NCBI GenBank assembly: GCA_011391455.1
Contig: JAABQN010000025.1
Span: 1 to 14,519 of the forward strand
DNA: 14,519 nt
Reading direction: 5' to 3'
Origin: Nitrospiraceae bacterium
GTDB lineage: Bacteria; Nitrospirota; Nitrospiria; Nitrospirales; Nitrospiraceae
In this document: one piece after another, positions 1-5,684 of the stretch
Layout: each line of letters opens with the position of its first letter
Position numbering within the stretch: the stretch's first letter is position 1
The notes under the pieces: model-generated
Database searches by the model: none
Seen by the model: only the letters and a program-made list of their open reading frames with translations
What the model was told of the DNA's origin: nothing
Translations under genes and position numbers: made by a program

Positions 1-28
1 CACAGTCCGTTATTAGGTATCAACTATT

Positions 29-826
29 ATGCGACGACCTAAACAACTAGCTGCCAATTCCAGCTTGCGAGGGATTTTCGTCACAGCGACCGATACGGGA
101 GTCGGGAAAACGCTCGTCACCTCTGCGCTTGTGCGGTGTTTGACTCTACGAGGAATCGATGTCGGCGTTATGAAGCCGATTGAAACGGGAGTCTCACGAT
201 TGCCCAAGGCTCAGTCTGATGGAGCGCGGCTGCGGAGAGCGGCTGGAAGCTGTGATCCTATGGCAGAAGTTTCTCCCTATGTCTTTCGACTTCCAGTGGC
301 GCCAGTCTCTGCTGCACGAGCGGAAGGAACGACCGTGCGTATCGCCACCATTATACGGGTCTTCCATGCCCTGCGTCAGAAACATACATTTATGGCGGTT
401 GAAGGAGTCGGCGGTGTCTATGCGCCGCTGACCTCATCGCTCAACGTCGTAGACCTCATCTATCAGTTGAAATTGCCAGCGATCGTGGTCGGACATTCCG
501 GCTTAGGAGGAATCAATCACGCCCTGCTGACACTTCAGGCTCTACGCCAACGAAAGATTCCTATCGTAGCGTTGGTCTTGAATCAGCGGAGACCAGTGCT
601 CACGAAATCCGATCGCTTGCAGGAACAATCGACCATAACCCTCCTGCGACGACTTGCAAAGGTTCCCGTCGTAGGGCCGATTGCACACAGCCAGAGCCTG
701 AATCAAAATTGGGACGAAGGATTGGTTCACCTGGCAGAAACCTCCGCCATCACAAAGCTGGCGAAGCTGGTTTTGGCATCTGAGCGAGAAACTCCTTCAC
801 CGCATGGCCGATATCCGGAGCCTTGA
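29..826 (+). CDS. bioD: ATP-dependent dethiobiotin synthetase BioD
   Basis: Makes dethiobiotin from 7,8-diaminononanoate, CO2 and ATP, the penultimate step of biotin synthesis, in the cytosol. Seen: P-loop variant ATDTGVGKT at residues 20-28 (the usual first Gly is Ala), the MKPIETG substrate/phosphate segment at 48-54, and the acidic EGVGG motif at 125-129. These are in the order and spacing of the BioD family. At 265 residues it is longer than the usual ~220-240: there are about 13 extra residues before the first beta strand and a tail of about 15 after the last recognisable helix. The ATG at 29 is the first start in frame, with only a weak Shine-Dalgarno; a TTG at 65 would give a more standard N-terminus. 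The last 77 bp overlap the 3' end of thiE on the other strand. Only 28 bp lie upstream, so a larger bio operon cannot be judged. Confidence 0.93.
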   Translation: MRRPKQLAANSSLRGIFVTATDTGVGKTLVTSALVRCLTLRGIDVGVMKPIETGVSRLPKAQSDGARLRRAAGSCDPMAEVSPYVFRLPVAPVSAARAEGTTVRIATIIRVFHALRQKHTFMAVEGVGGVYAPLTSSLNVVDLIYQLKLPAIVVGHSGLGGINHALLTLQALRQRKIPIVALVLNQRRPVLTKSDRLQEQSTITLLRRLAKVPVVGPIAHSQSLNQNWDEGLVHLAETSAITKLAKLVLASERETPSPHGRYPEP

Positions 827-1406
827 GGATCGCTGAAATGACCGCAACGCCTTTCGCGCCGGCTCGCATCACCTCCCCTACCTGGCCGAGCTGAATACCG
901 CCGATCGCAAAAACCGGCAACGATGTGAGTCCGATCATCGCGCGTAACCCCTCAAGCCCAACCACCGGATCATGGTCCTGTTTGGAGCCCGGTGTAAAAA
1001 TGGGACCAAAGCCAAGATAGTCAGGCTTTCCAGCGGTGGCTTTTTGTACCTGGTCGGGATTGTGCGTGGAGATCCCGATTAGCTTGTCCGGGCCCATTAC
1101 TTTTCTCGCCGAGTCGATCGGCAAATCTCCCTGCCCCAGATGCACGCCATCTGCATCCACGGCCAGGGCCAAGTCACAGCGATCGTTGACGATGAAAAGT
1201 ACGCCGGCCTGAGCAGCAGCTTGCCGAAGCGCCAACGCTTCCACGTAGGCGTCCTTCATCGATGCGGCCTTGTTACGATATTGGAAGAGGAACACGCCGG
1301 CCTCGGCCGCCACTGTCAACACCTCCACCAAGGGACGCGCCGGCCAGACCGACGGATCGAGAATGATATAGAGGCCGGAGAGGGAGTAAGGGCCCGTGGT
1401 AGTCAC
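750..1406 (-). CDS. thiE: Thiamine phosphate synthase ThiE
   Basis: Joins the thiazole phosphate and HMP-pyrophosphate halves of thiamine, releasing pyrophosphate. It is a cytosolic TIM-barrel enzyme. Seen over 218 residues, the normal length: FQYRNK (41-46), VNDRCDLAL (73-81), DADGVHLGQGDLP (84-96), GISTHNPDQ (111-119), YLGFGPIFTPGSK (130-142), the FAIGGI phosphate loop (166-171) and AKGVAVISAI (184-193). The start is GTG at 1406, which overlaps the TGA of the upstream adhesin-E-like gene (GTGA), so translation is probably coupled to it; there is no strong independent ribosome-binding site. The 3' end runs 77 bp into bioD, which is convergent, so residues after about 193 are encoded opposite the BioD C-terminus. 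Confidence 0.95.
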   Translation of the reverse strand: MTTTGPYSLSGLYIILDPSVWPARPLVEVLTVAAEAGVFLFQYRNKAASMKDAYVEALALRQAAAQAGVLFIVNDRCDLALAVDADGVHLGQGDLPIDSARKVMGPDKLIGISTHNPDQVQKATAGKPDYLGFGPIFTPGSKQDHDPVVGLEGLRAMIGLTSLPVFAIGGIQLGQVGEVMRAGAKGVAVISAILKAPDIGHAVKEFLAQMPKPASPAL

Positions 1407-1891
1407 TTCTTACTACAGGCCACTTTCCAGAGAGTGTGATTGATGCTGCGCGAGACAACCGGCTCCCACTGCTGTTCATCAGTGGTGCTGTACACCACTT
1501 TACCGGTTGCCATGTTGCCGGCAAACCATGTATAGGCTCGCATACGTGTGCGCTCTTCGGTACAATCGAATTCGTTGTATCGCTTGATAGACAGCAGCGA
1601 ATCGCCCGCCACTGTTTGCACGGTCTTGTAGTCGTACAATTGCCACATTTTTACCAGGTTTCCCCTGCGGCGAATGGAGTCTGGATCGATGTAGACCGTT
1701 AATCCCGCTTTATCGTCGCCACTCGTCAACACCCACCCCGCATAGGCTGCTCCGCTACTCAGGGTCAGAAGCGTGATCAGTACCCAGAACCCCAGGAACA
1801 ATGGGAACGATAGTGTGTAGAATGCACGCTGGTTGTTGGCTACAGAGCGCGGCAGAGAAACGTGACGGTGGGGATGAGTCGTGATTGGCAT
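1403..1891 (-). CDS. Exported surface-adhesin-E-like protein
   Basis: The protein resembles the small 'surface-adhesin protein E' domain family (named after Haemophilus protein E); its function in environmental bacteria is unknown. From the ATG at 1891 it has 162 residues. Residues ~24-51 form a hydrophobic export segment ending in a typical AAYA cleavage site. The mature domain starts with GW and contains YIDPDSIRRRGNLVKMW, a central LYDYKT, the FDCTEE and VACSKK cysteines (a possible disulphide), and WFAGN and WEPV aromatic patches. The frame is open up to a GTG at 1978 (191 residues). I prefer 1891 because GAGG sits just upstream and the export segment then lies nearer the N-terminus; neither 1978 nor the ATG at 1930 has a recognisable ribosome-binding site. 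The stop overlaps the thiE start by 4 bp, an odd partner for a cell-surface protein. Confidence 0.82.
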   Translation of the reverse strand: MPITTHPHRHVSLPRSVANNQRAFYTLSFPLFLGFWVLITLLTLSSGAAYAGWVLTSGDDKAGLTVYIDPDSIRRRGNLVKMWQLYDYKTVQTVAGDSLLSIKRYNEFDCTEERTRMRAYTWFAGNMATGKVVYSTTDEQQWEPVVSRSINHTLWKVACSKK

Positions 1892-1988
1892 AGCGCCTCG
1901 TAGCGAGCCGCATTTTAGGAGGGGCGACATCGAAGATGCAAGCAGATAGCGCGCTTTCTCTAAGAAGGCCGGTTCCACTCATGATATA

Positions 1989-1999
1989 GTTTCTGAAAC
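1989..1999. promoter_or_regulatory. Small palindrome between divergent genes (possible operator)
   Basis: GTTTC-T-GAAAC is a perfect 5-bp inverted repeat with a 1-nt centre. It lies 13 bp before the ATG of the small exported protein and 97 bp before the chosen start of the divergent adhesin-E-like gene. A TATAGT hexamer at 1985-1990 overlaps it and could be a rightward -10 box, but no matching -35 box is visible. The site is short enough to arise by chance. Confidence 0.2.
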
Positions 2000-2012
2000 A
2001 GCGAGGTCTCTC

Positions 2013-2273
2013 ATGTACAGAATGGTCATGATCGTCGTAATGCTATCGTTCTCAGGGCTTATACAGGCTGCTATCGCGGCTGAGAGTCGCACCACAGAGG
2101 AGCGTAAAGGTCTCACCGTAGATGACCTTGGACGAGGACTGAAGAGCGCGGCCAAGAATGTGGAGAATGAAATCCCCAAGATTGGGTCTGCGATCGGAAA
2201 CGCAGTCAGTAAGATTACAGAGAAGGGCCAGGATAAGCTCTCATCCCAAAAGCCAGTGAAGCAGAATAAGTAA
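2013..2273 (+). CDS. Small exported lysine-rich protein of unknown function
   Basis: I do not recognise this gene. It encodes 86 residues. Residues 1-23 look like a signal peptide: Arg3, a hydrophobic MVMIVVMLSFSGLI core and an AIAA cleavage site. The mature part has about 63 residues, is hydrophilic and rich in Lys, Ser, Glu and Gly, with no Cys. It contains a segment that would form an amphipathic helix (GRGLKSAAKNVENEIPKIGS, 40-59) and a Lys/Gln/Pro tail. The ribosome-binding site GAGG at 2003-2006 is 6 nt from the ATG, which supports the start. The gene stands alone, divergent from the adhesin-E-like gene and convergent with accC. It is probably periplasmic or released. The signal peptide plus good ribosome-binding site argue that it is real. 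Confidence 0.72.
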   Translation: MYRMVMIVVMLSFSGLIQAAIAAESRTTEERKGLTVDDLGRGLKSAAKNVENEIPKIGSAIGNAVSKITEKGQDKLSSQKPVKQNK

Positions 2274-2283
2274 CTCGCCTCTT

Positions 2284-2349
2284 CATCTGACAGCGACCCC
2301 ACTCCACAGTTTCTGGGGATAACTCTGTGCATGAGCAGCTTGTCAGATG
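2284..2349 (+). repeat. Imperfect hairpin in the 3' region of the small gene
   Basis: CATCTGACA (2284-2292) and TGTCAGATG (2341-2349) are perfect 9-bp inverted arms. The flanking TTC and GAA pair further across a one-base bulge. Inside the loop, CCCCA (2297-2301) can pair with TGGGG (2314-2318), or CACAGTT (2305-2311) with a bulged AACTCTGTG. There is no T-run directly after it, so it does not look like a standard intrinsic terminator. The whole stretch 2274-2528 has no convincing gene on either strand. Confidence 0.4.
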
Positions 2350-2528
2350 GAAATGGCCGACGTTGAGAGACCTCCTAGCAGTTTGCCTAAATAATGAGCA
2401 ATGTGGCCTGTCCGTTGAAGCCCCTATATTTTGTGGCTTGACGAACCAATTTTTTCTTTTTCCACTAAATATGGATTCATGGAGCGCGTGACAAGCGCGA
2501 GGGGCACGACTCGCCTATCTCACATGAG

Positions 2529-3869
2529 CTAACTGGCAAGGAAGCGTTCGAGGAATGTCGTCGAGACGTGGCCCTTTTGGAAGTCGGGATCGTTGAGGAT
2601 GCGTTTGTGCAGCGGAATGGTCGTCTTGATGCCTTCGATCACAAACTCGTCAAGGGCCCGGCGCATACGGGCGATGGATTCTTGGCGGTCTCGCCCATGG
2701 GTGATGATCTTGGCGATCATCGAATCATAGAAGGGGACGACCATCATATTTGGCTCCATCGCCGAGTCAACGCGCACGCCGAATCCGCCTGGCGCACTGT
2801 ATTTGGTGATCAACCCCGGAGAAGGCGTGAACTTTTCAGGGTCTTCGGCATTGATGCGGCATTCGAGGCTGTGTCCGATAAGTTTGATGTCTTGCTGTTT
2901 GAACGAGAGGGACTGACCGTCAGCGAGCCTGATCTGTTCCTTGATAAGATCGATGCCGGTTACCATTTCGGTGATCGCATGCTCTACCTGGATGCGAGTA
3001 TTCACTTCCATGAAGAAAAAATTATGGTCCTTGTCGAGCAGGAACTCGACGGTGCCGACATTCCGGTAGTGCACGGCTTTGACGGCTTCGACCGCAACAC
3101 GGCAGATTTCCCGCCTGAGTTTATCGTCAACGGCAGGCGACGGCGTTTCTTCAAGCAGTTTCTGATGCCGGCGCTGGATCGAGCAGTCGCGCTCGCCGAG
3201 ATGTACGACATGCCCACGATGGTCGGCGACAATCTGCACTTCGATATGGCGAGGCTCGAGAAAATACCGTTCGAGGTAGACGGCGTCGTTACCGAACGTG
3301 GTCTTCGCTTCGGCTTGTGCTGCTTGAAACGCGCGAGCGAGATCCTCGGCTTTATTGACGACGCGCATGCCGCGTCCTCCCCCACCGGCTGAGGCTTTGA
3401 TGATGACGGGATAACCGACCTTGCTGGCGGCTTCGAGGGCTCCCTGCTCGCTTTTCAGTTCGCCTGGGCTGCCCGGTGTGACGGGTAAGCCTCGGCGGGC
3501 AACGATTTCACGCGCTTTGGCTTTGTCGCCCAGGAGAGCGATGTGTTCGGACGTTGGGCCGATGAATTTGACGCCGATGGACTCGCACACTTCTGCAAAA
3601 TGGGCGTTCTCGGAGAGGAACCCATAGCCGGGGTGGATGGCATCCGCCCCGGTGATCTCCGCGGCGCTGAGGACATTGGGAATATTCCTGTAGCTCAATG
3701 CAGCGTCAGAAGGACCGACGCAGATCTTCTCGTCGGCTGCGCGGACATGGAGGCTCGCCGCATCGGCCTCAGAAAAAATCGCCACGGTCTTAATGCCGAG
3801 TTCCTTACAGGCGCGAATCACGCGGAGCGCAATCTCACCGCGATTGGCTATCAATACTTTCTTGAACAC
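2529..3869 (-). CDS. accC: Acetyl-CoA carboxylase, biotin carboxylase subunit AccC
   Basis: Carboxylates the biotin on AccB using ATP and bicarbonate, the first half of the acetyl-CoA carboxylase reaction that makes malonyl-CoA. At 446 residues it is the normal length for a free-standing subunit. Seen: N-terminal KVLIANRGEIA (4-14), HPGYGFLSEN (79-88), Lys116 and Lys159, the ATP-grasp glycine loop ASAGGGGRGMR (159-169), HIEVQ (208-212), and metal ligands Glu276 and Glu288 in EVNTRIQVEH (288-297). The residue after this last motif is Ala298 where the family nearly always has Pro. The start is GTG at 3869 with GGAG about 9 nt upstream, and it gives the standard N-terminus. It is the last gene of aroQ-efp-accB-accC, 33 bp after accB. 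No strong intrinsic terminator is seen downstream. Confidence 0.97.
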   Translation of the reverse strand: MFKKVLIANRGEIALRVIRACKELGIKTVAIFSEADAASLHVRAADEKICVGPSDAALSYRNIPNVLSAAEITGADAIHPGYGFLSENAHFAEVCESIGVKFIGPTSEHIALLGDKAKAREIVARRGLPVTPGSPGELKSEQGALEAASKVGYPVIIKASAGGGGRGMRVVNKAEDLARAFQAAQAEAKTTFGNDAVYLERYFLEPRHIEVQIVADHRGHVVHLGERDCSIQRRHQKLLEETPSPAVDDKLRREICRVAVEAVKAVHYRNVGTVEFLLDKDHNFFFMEVNTRIQVEHAITEMVTGIDLIKEQIRLADGQSLSFKQQDIKLIGHSLECRINAEDPEKFTPSPGLITKYSAPGGFGVRVDSAMEPNMMVVPFYDSMIAKIITHGRDRQESIARMRRALDEFVIEGIKTTIPLHKRILNDPDFQKGHVSTTFLERFLAS

Positions 3870-3902
3870 GTAGGTACTCCGATGTGGGTCGAGGGAAGAA
3901 GA

Positions 3903-4475
3903 CTAAGGCGTGGCTGTCGGATCGACGAGGAAGAGCGCTTGGCCGTACTCCACCGGCTTGGTGCTTTCGGCCAAAATTTTCGTGACCCGCCCATTGACCT
4001 CCGATTCGATTTCATTCATCAGCTTCATGGCTTCGACGATGCACAGAACCTGCCCGATTTTCACGTAATCACCCTCTTCAACATAGGGATCGGCATCAGG
4101 AGAGGGAGACCGATAGAACGTTCCGACGATCGGAGACACGATGGTGACCATCCCTGTCGTGTTTTCGGTCTGAGTGCCGGCCACGGCGGGCGCGTGAACG
4201 GCTGAAGTCGATCCGGCTGTTCCCTGGTCGGCAACAGCGCTTGAGATTGTCCTAACTCCGACCTCGTATCGCACGCGAATTCTGAGTCCTTCGCGCTCCA
4301 ACTCCAATTCGGTCAGGTTATTCTTCTTTAGCAACTCGATCAATTCCTGAATGTCTTTGGTCTGTTGTCCCGACAGTAAGCGCGAGTTTTGCCCGCTCTG
4401 GGTCGGAGCAAAGGCCTCAGGCAGAATAATCGGCGGCACCGCCTTCTTCGATTTGCCGGACGTCCGTTTGCTCAC
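3903..4475 (-). CDS. accB: Biotin carboxyl carrier protein AccB
   Basis: Carries the covalently bound biotin between AccC and the carboxyltransferase in fatty-acid synthesis. Its 190 residues are somewhat longer than the usual ~150-165, mainly through a basic N-terminal stretch of about 38 residues. Seen: an N-terminal helix region (KDIQELIELLKKNNLTELEL, 40-59), an Ala/Thr/Ser-rich linker (~75-108), then the biotinyl domain with SPIVGTFYRSPSPDADPYV (114-132) and EAMKLM (148-153); Lys151 is the biotinylation site. The start is GTG at 4475, overlapping the efp stop as GTGA, so translation is coupled to EF-P. It depends on biotin ligase (not in this window) and on biotin, whose synthesis gene bioD lies nearby. 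Confidence 0.95.
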   Translation of the reverse strand: MSKRTSGKSKKAVPPIILPEAFAPTQSGQNSRLLSGQQTKDIQELIELLKKNNLTELELEREGLRIRVRYEVGVRTISSAVADQGTAGSTSAVHAPAVAGTQTENTTGMVTIVSPIVGTFYRSPSPDADPYVEEGDYVKIGQVLCIVEAMKLMNEIESEVNGRVTKILAESTKPVEYGQALFLVDPTATP

Positions 4476-5032
4476 CGAACACGCTCCACATATTCTCGTG
4501 TACGAGTATCGATTCTAATGACAGTCCCTGTTTCCAAATAGAGCGGAACCTTGATGGTGGCGCCGGTTTCAAGGGTGGCGAGTTTGGTGCCTCCTGTTGC
4601 GGTATCGCCACGGAAACCCGGCTCGGTATCGCTGACTCTTAGTTCGATAAAGTTGGGCAGTTCGACGTCGATCGGACGATGTTCGTACACGAGGATCTTC
4701 ACCGTCATGTCTTCTTTCAAGAGGTCTGCATTGCCGCCGAGCTTGCCCTTTTCGAACGTCAGTTGCTCAAAGGTCTCCGTGTCCATAAAGGTATAGGCAT
4801 CGTCAGTCGCATAGAGGAATTGCATAGTCCGTTCTTCGAGATCCGGTTCTTCGAACCGCTCTCCTGATCGGAAGGTGCGATCCAGGACATTGCCAGAAAG
4901 ATAGCTCTTGAGCTTCGTGCGCACGAACGCTCCACCCTTACCTGGTTTTACATGTTGAAACTCAACGATGTAAAAAGGCTGGTTATCGACCATGAGCCGC
5001 ACGCCACCGCGAAAATCTGTCGTGGAAATCAC
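4472..5032 (-). CDS. efp: Translation elongation factor P
   Basis: EF-P binds the ribosome between the P and E sites and relieves stalling at polyproline stretches. The protein has 186 residues, the family norm, with the N-terminal KOW-like domain followed by two OB-type domains. Seen: VEFQHVKPGKGGAFVRTKLK (23-42). The loop tip, where other species carry the activating modification, is Lys32 here. The C-terminal signature GDTATGGTKLATLETGA is present. Lys fits lysine-type modification, but no epmA or epmB gene is in the window. The start is GTG at 5032, with AGGGAG about 10 nt upstream, giving the standard MISTTDFRGG N-terminus. It lies 53 bp after aroQ and overlaps accB by 4 bp. No pepP/pepQ peptidase gene sits between aroQ and efp, unlike in many Firmicutes. 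Confidence 0.96.
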   Translation of the reverse strand: MISTTDFRGGVRLMVDNQPFYIVEFQHVKPGKGGAFVRTKLKSYLSGNVLDRTFRSGERFEEPDLEERTMQFLYATDDAYTFMDTETFEQLTFEKGKLGGNADLLKEDMTVKILVYEHRPIDVELPNFIELRVSDTEPGFRGDTATGGTKLATLETGATIKVPLYLETGTVIRIDTRTREYVERVR

Positions 5033-5085
5033 TCGGTACTCCCTTCAGACTGTGAAAAGCCGCTCGTCCGGCTCCGCTCTCTCAT

Positions 5086-5577
5086 TCACTTTGCCGTTCG
5101 TCGCAATGTTGCCGGTGCGGATGTCTTCTTATCGCGTCGGGATGCGGTCAAGTGGTCGTGCAGGCCGCGCAGGGCGAGGAGATAGCCGGTCGGACCCAAG
5201 CCGGCAATCTGTCCGAGGGCGACTCCTGCAATATAAGACCGCTGGCGAAACTCTTCCCGCTGATGAATATTGGACAGATGGACCTCAACTGTCGGCAATC
5301 CGACCGCCGCAATGGCGTCTCGAATTGCAATGCTGGTGTGAGTATAGCCGGCAGGGTTAATGATGATCCCATGGTATCCCGTCCGAGCTTCTTGGATCCA
5401 GCTGACCAGTTCACCCTCGCTATTCGACTGTCGCAGATCCACCTCCACTGCCAACTCCTTCGCCAGCTTCGTGATGGCTGAATCCAGGGCTTCGAGGGAC
5501 AGGGTGCCGTAAATCGATTGCTCCCTGGTCCCGAGAAGATTCAGATTTGGACCGTGCAGAACTCGTATTCGTAGCAT
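5086..5577 (-). CDS. aroQ: Type II 3-dehydroquinate dehydratase AroQ
   Basis: Converts 3-dehydroquinate to 3-dehydroshikimate, step three of the shikimate pathway to aromatic amino acids; the family forms dodecamers. Seen in 163 residues: VLHGPNLNLLGTRE (6-19), catalytic Tyr23 in SIYG, the NSEGELVSWIQ segment (52-62), INPAGYTHTS (73-82) with Asn74 and catalytic His80, and EVHLSNIHQREEFR (98-111) with His100. The last ~20 residues are a basic Ala/Thr/Lys tail beyond the usual end. The ATG at 5577 fits the family N-terminus but has no Shine-Dalgarno; the nearest purine-rich motif is locked in the leader hairpin upstream. It is the first gene after the predicted promoter at 5643-5671 and leads aroQ-efp-accB-accC. 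Confidence 0.95.
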   Translation of the reverse strand: MLRIRVLHGPNLNLLGTREQSIYGTLSLEALDSAITKLAKELAVEVDLRQSNSEGELVSWIQEARTGYHGIIINPAGYTHTSIAIRDAIAAVGLPTVEVHLSNIHQREEFRQRSYIAGVALGQIAGLGPTGYLLALRGLHDHLTASRRDKKTSAPATLRRTAK

Positions 5578-5593
5578 GTTGTTGTCTGTACAT

Positions 5594-5635
5594 GCTGGAT
5601 AGATGAGGACGATTCCTCGTGCTTGGGGGTCCAGC
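5594..5635 (-). promoter_or_regulatory. Two-tier hairpin filling the aroQ mRNA leader
   Basis: Read on the minus strand, GCTGGA (5635-5630) pairs with TCCAGC (5599-5594). Inside, GAGGA (5618-5614) pairs with TCCTC (5609-5605) around a four-base loop. The outer arm begins about where the promoter at 5643-5671 would start transcription, so the hairpin would sit at the very 5' end of the mRNA and end 16 nt before the aroQ ATG. It contains the only Shine-Dalgarno-like GAGGA in the leader. It could stabilise the mRNA or control translation; no known riboswitch is recognised. Confidence 0.4.
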
Positions 5636-5642
5636 GGGAGGC

Positions 5643-5671
5643 ATTGTAGCAGTCCGCCTGAGACCGGTCAA
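5643..5671 (-). promoter_or_regulatory. Sigma70-type promoter for aroQ-efp-accB-accC
   Basis: On the minus strand, TTGACC (5671-5666) and TACAAT (5648-5643) each match the consensus at 5 of 6 positions and are exactly 17 nt apart. Transcription would start near 5636, about 59 nt before the aroQ ATG. The site lies in the only gap above 60 bp between nth and accC, which supports a fresh start of transcription there. Confidence 0.65.
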
Positions 5672-5684
5672 ACGTGCAAAAAGA

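Larger units (their letters stand above)
2003..2374 (+). promoter_or_regulatory. Ribosome-binding site and 3' region complementary over 11 nt
   Basis: GAGGTCTCTCA at 2003-2013 holds the Shine-Dalgarno and the A of the start codon of the small exported protein gene. Its exact reverse complement, TGAGAGACCTC, lies at 2364-2374, about 90 bp after the stop codon. In a transcript covering both, the 3' region could pair with and block the ribosome-binding site, or a separate small RNA could do so. The complementarity is read directly; a regulatory role is inference. Confidence 0.3.

Noticed and set aside
2414..2461. Rightward terminator made of AAGCC/GGCTT arms and a T-run
   Set aside because: The stem is only 5 bp, the loop is 12 nt, and the T-run begins 10 nt after the stem; too weak to annotate.
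2438..2472. Rightward promoter with TTGACG as -35 box
   Set aside because: The only -10-like sequence (TAAATA) is 22 nt away, and no gene follows on that strand.
2462..2528. Terminator after accC on the minus strand
   Set aside because: Short GCGAG/CTCGC and GCGC/GCGC arms occur, but no T-run follows either of them.
2568..3392. Long open frame (274 codons) on the plus strand opposite accC, and another at 3543-4205 opposite accC/accB
   Set aside because: Both lie fully antisense to clearly conserved accC/accB sequence and show no family motifs; they are a by-product of codon bias.
4472..4475. GTG starts of thiE, accB, accC and efp as a shared unusual signal
   Set aside because: GTG starts are common in GC-rich genomes, and all four give family-typical N-termini or stop/start overlaps.
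5578..5593. Alternative aroQ start or upstream mini-frame at the ATG ending at 5593
   Set aside because: It is out of frame with aroQ and has no ribosome-binding site; the ATG at 5577 gives the conserved N-terminus.
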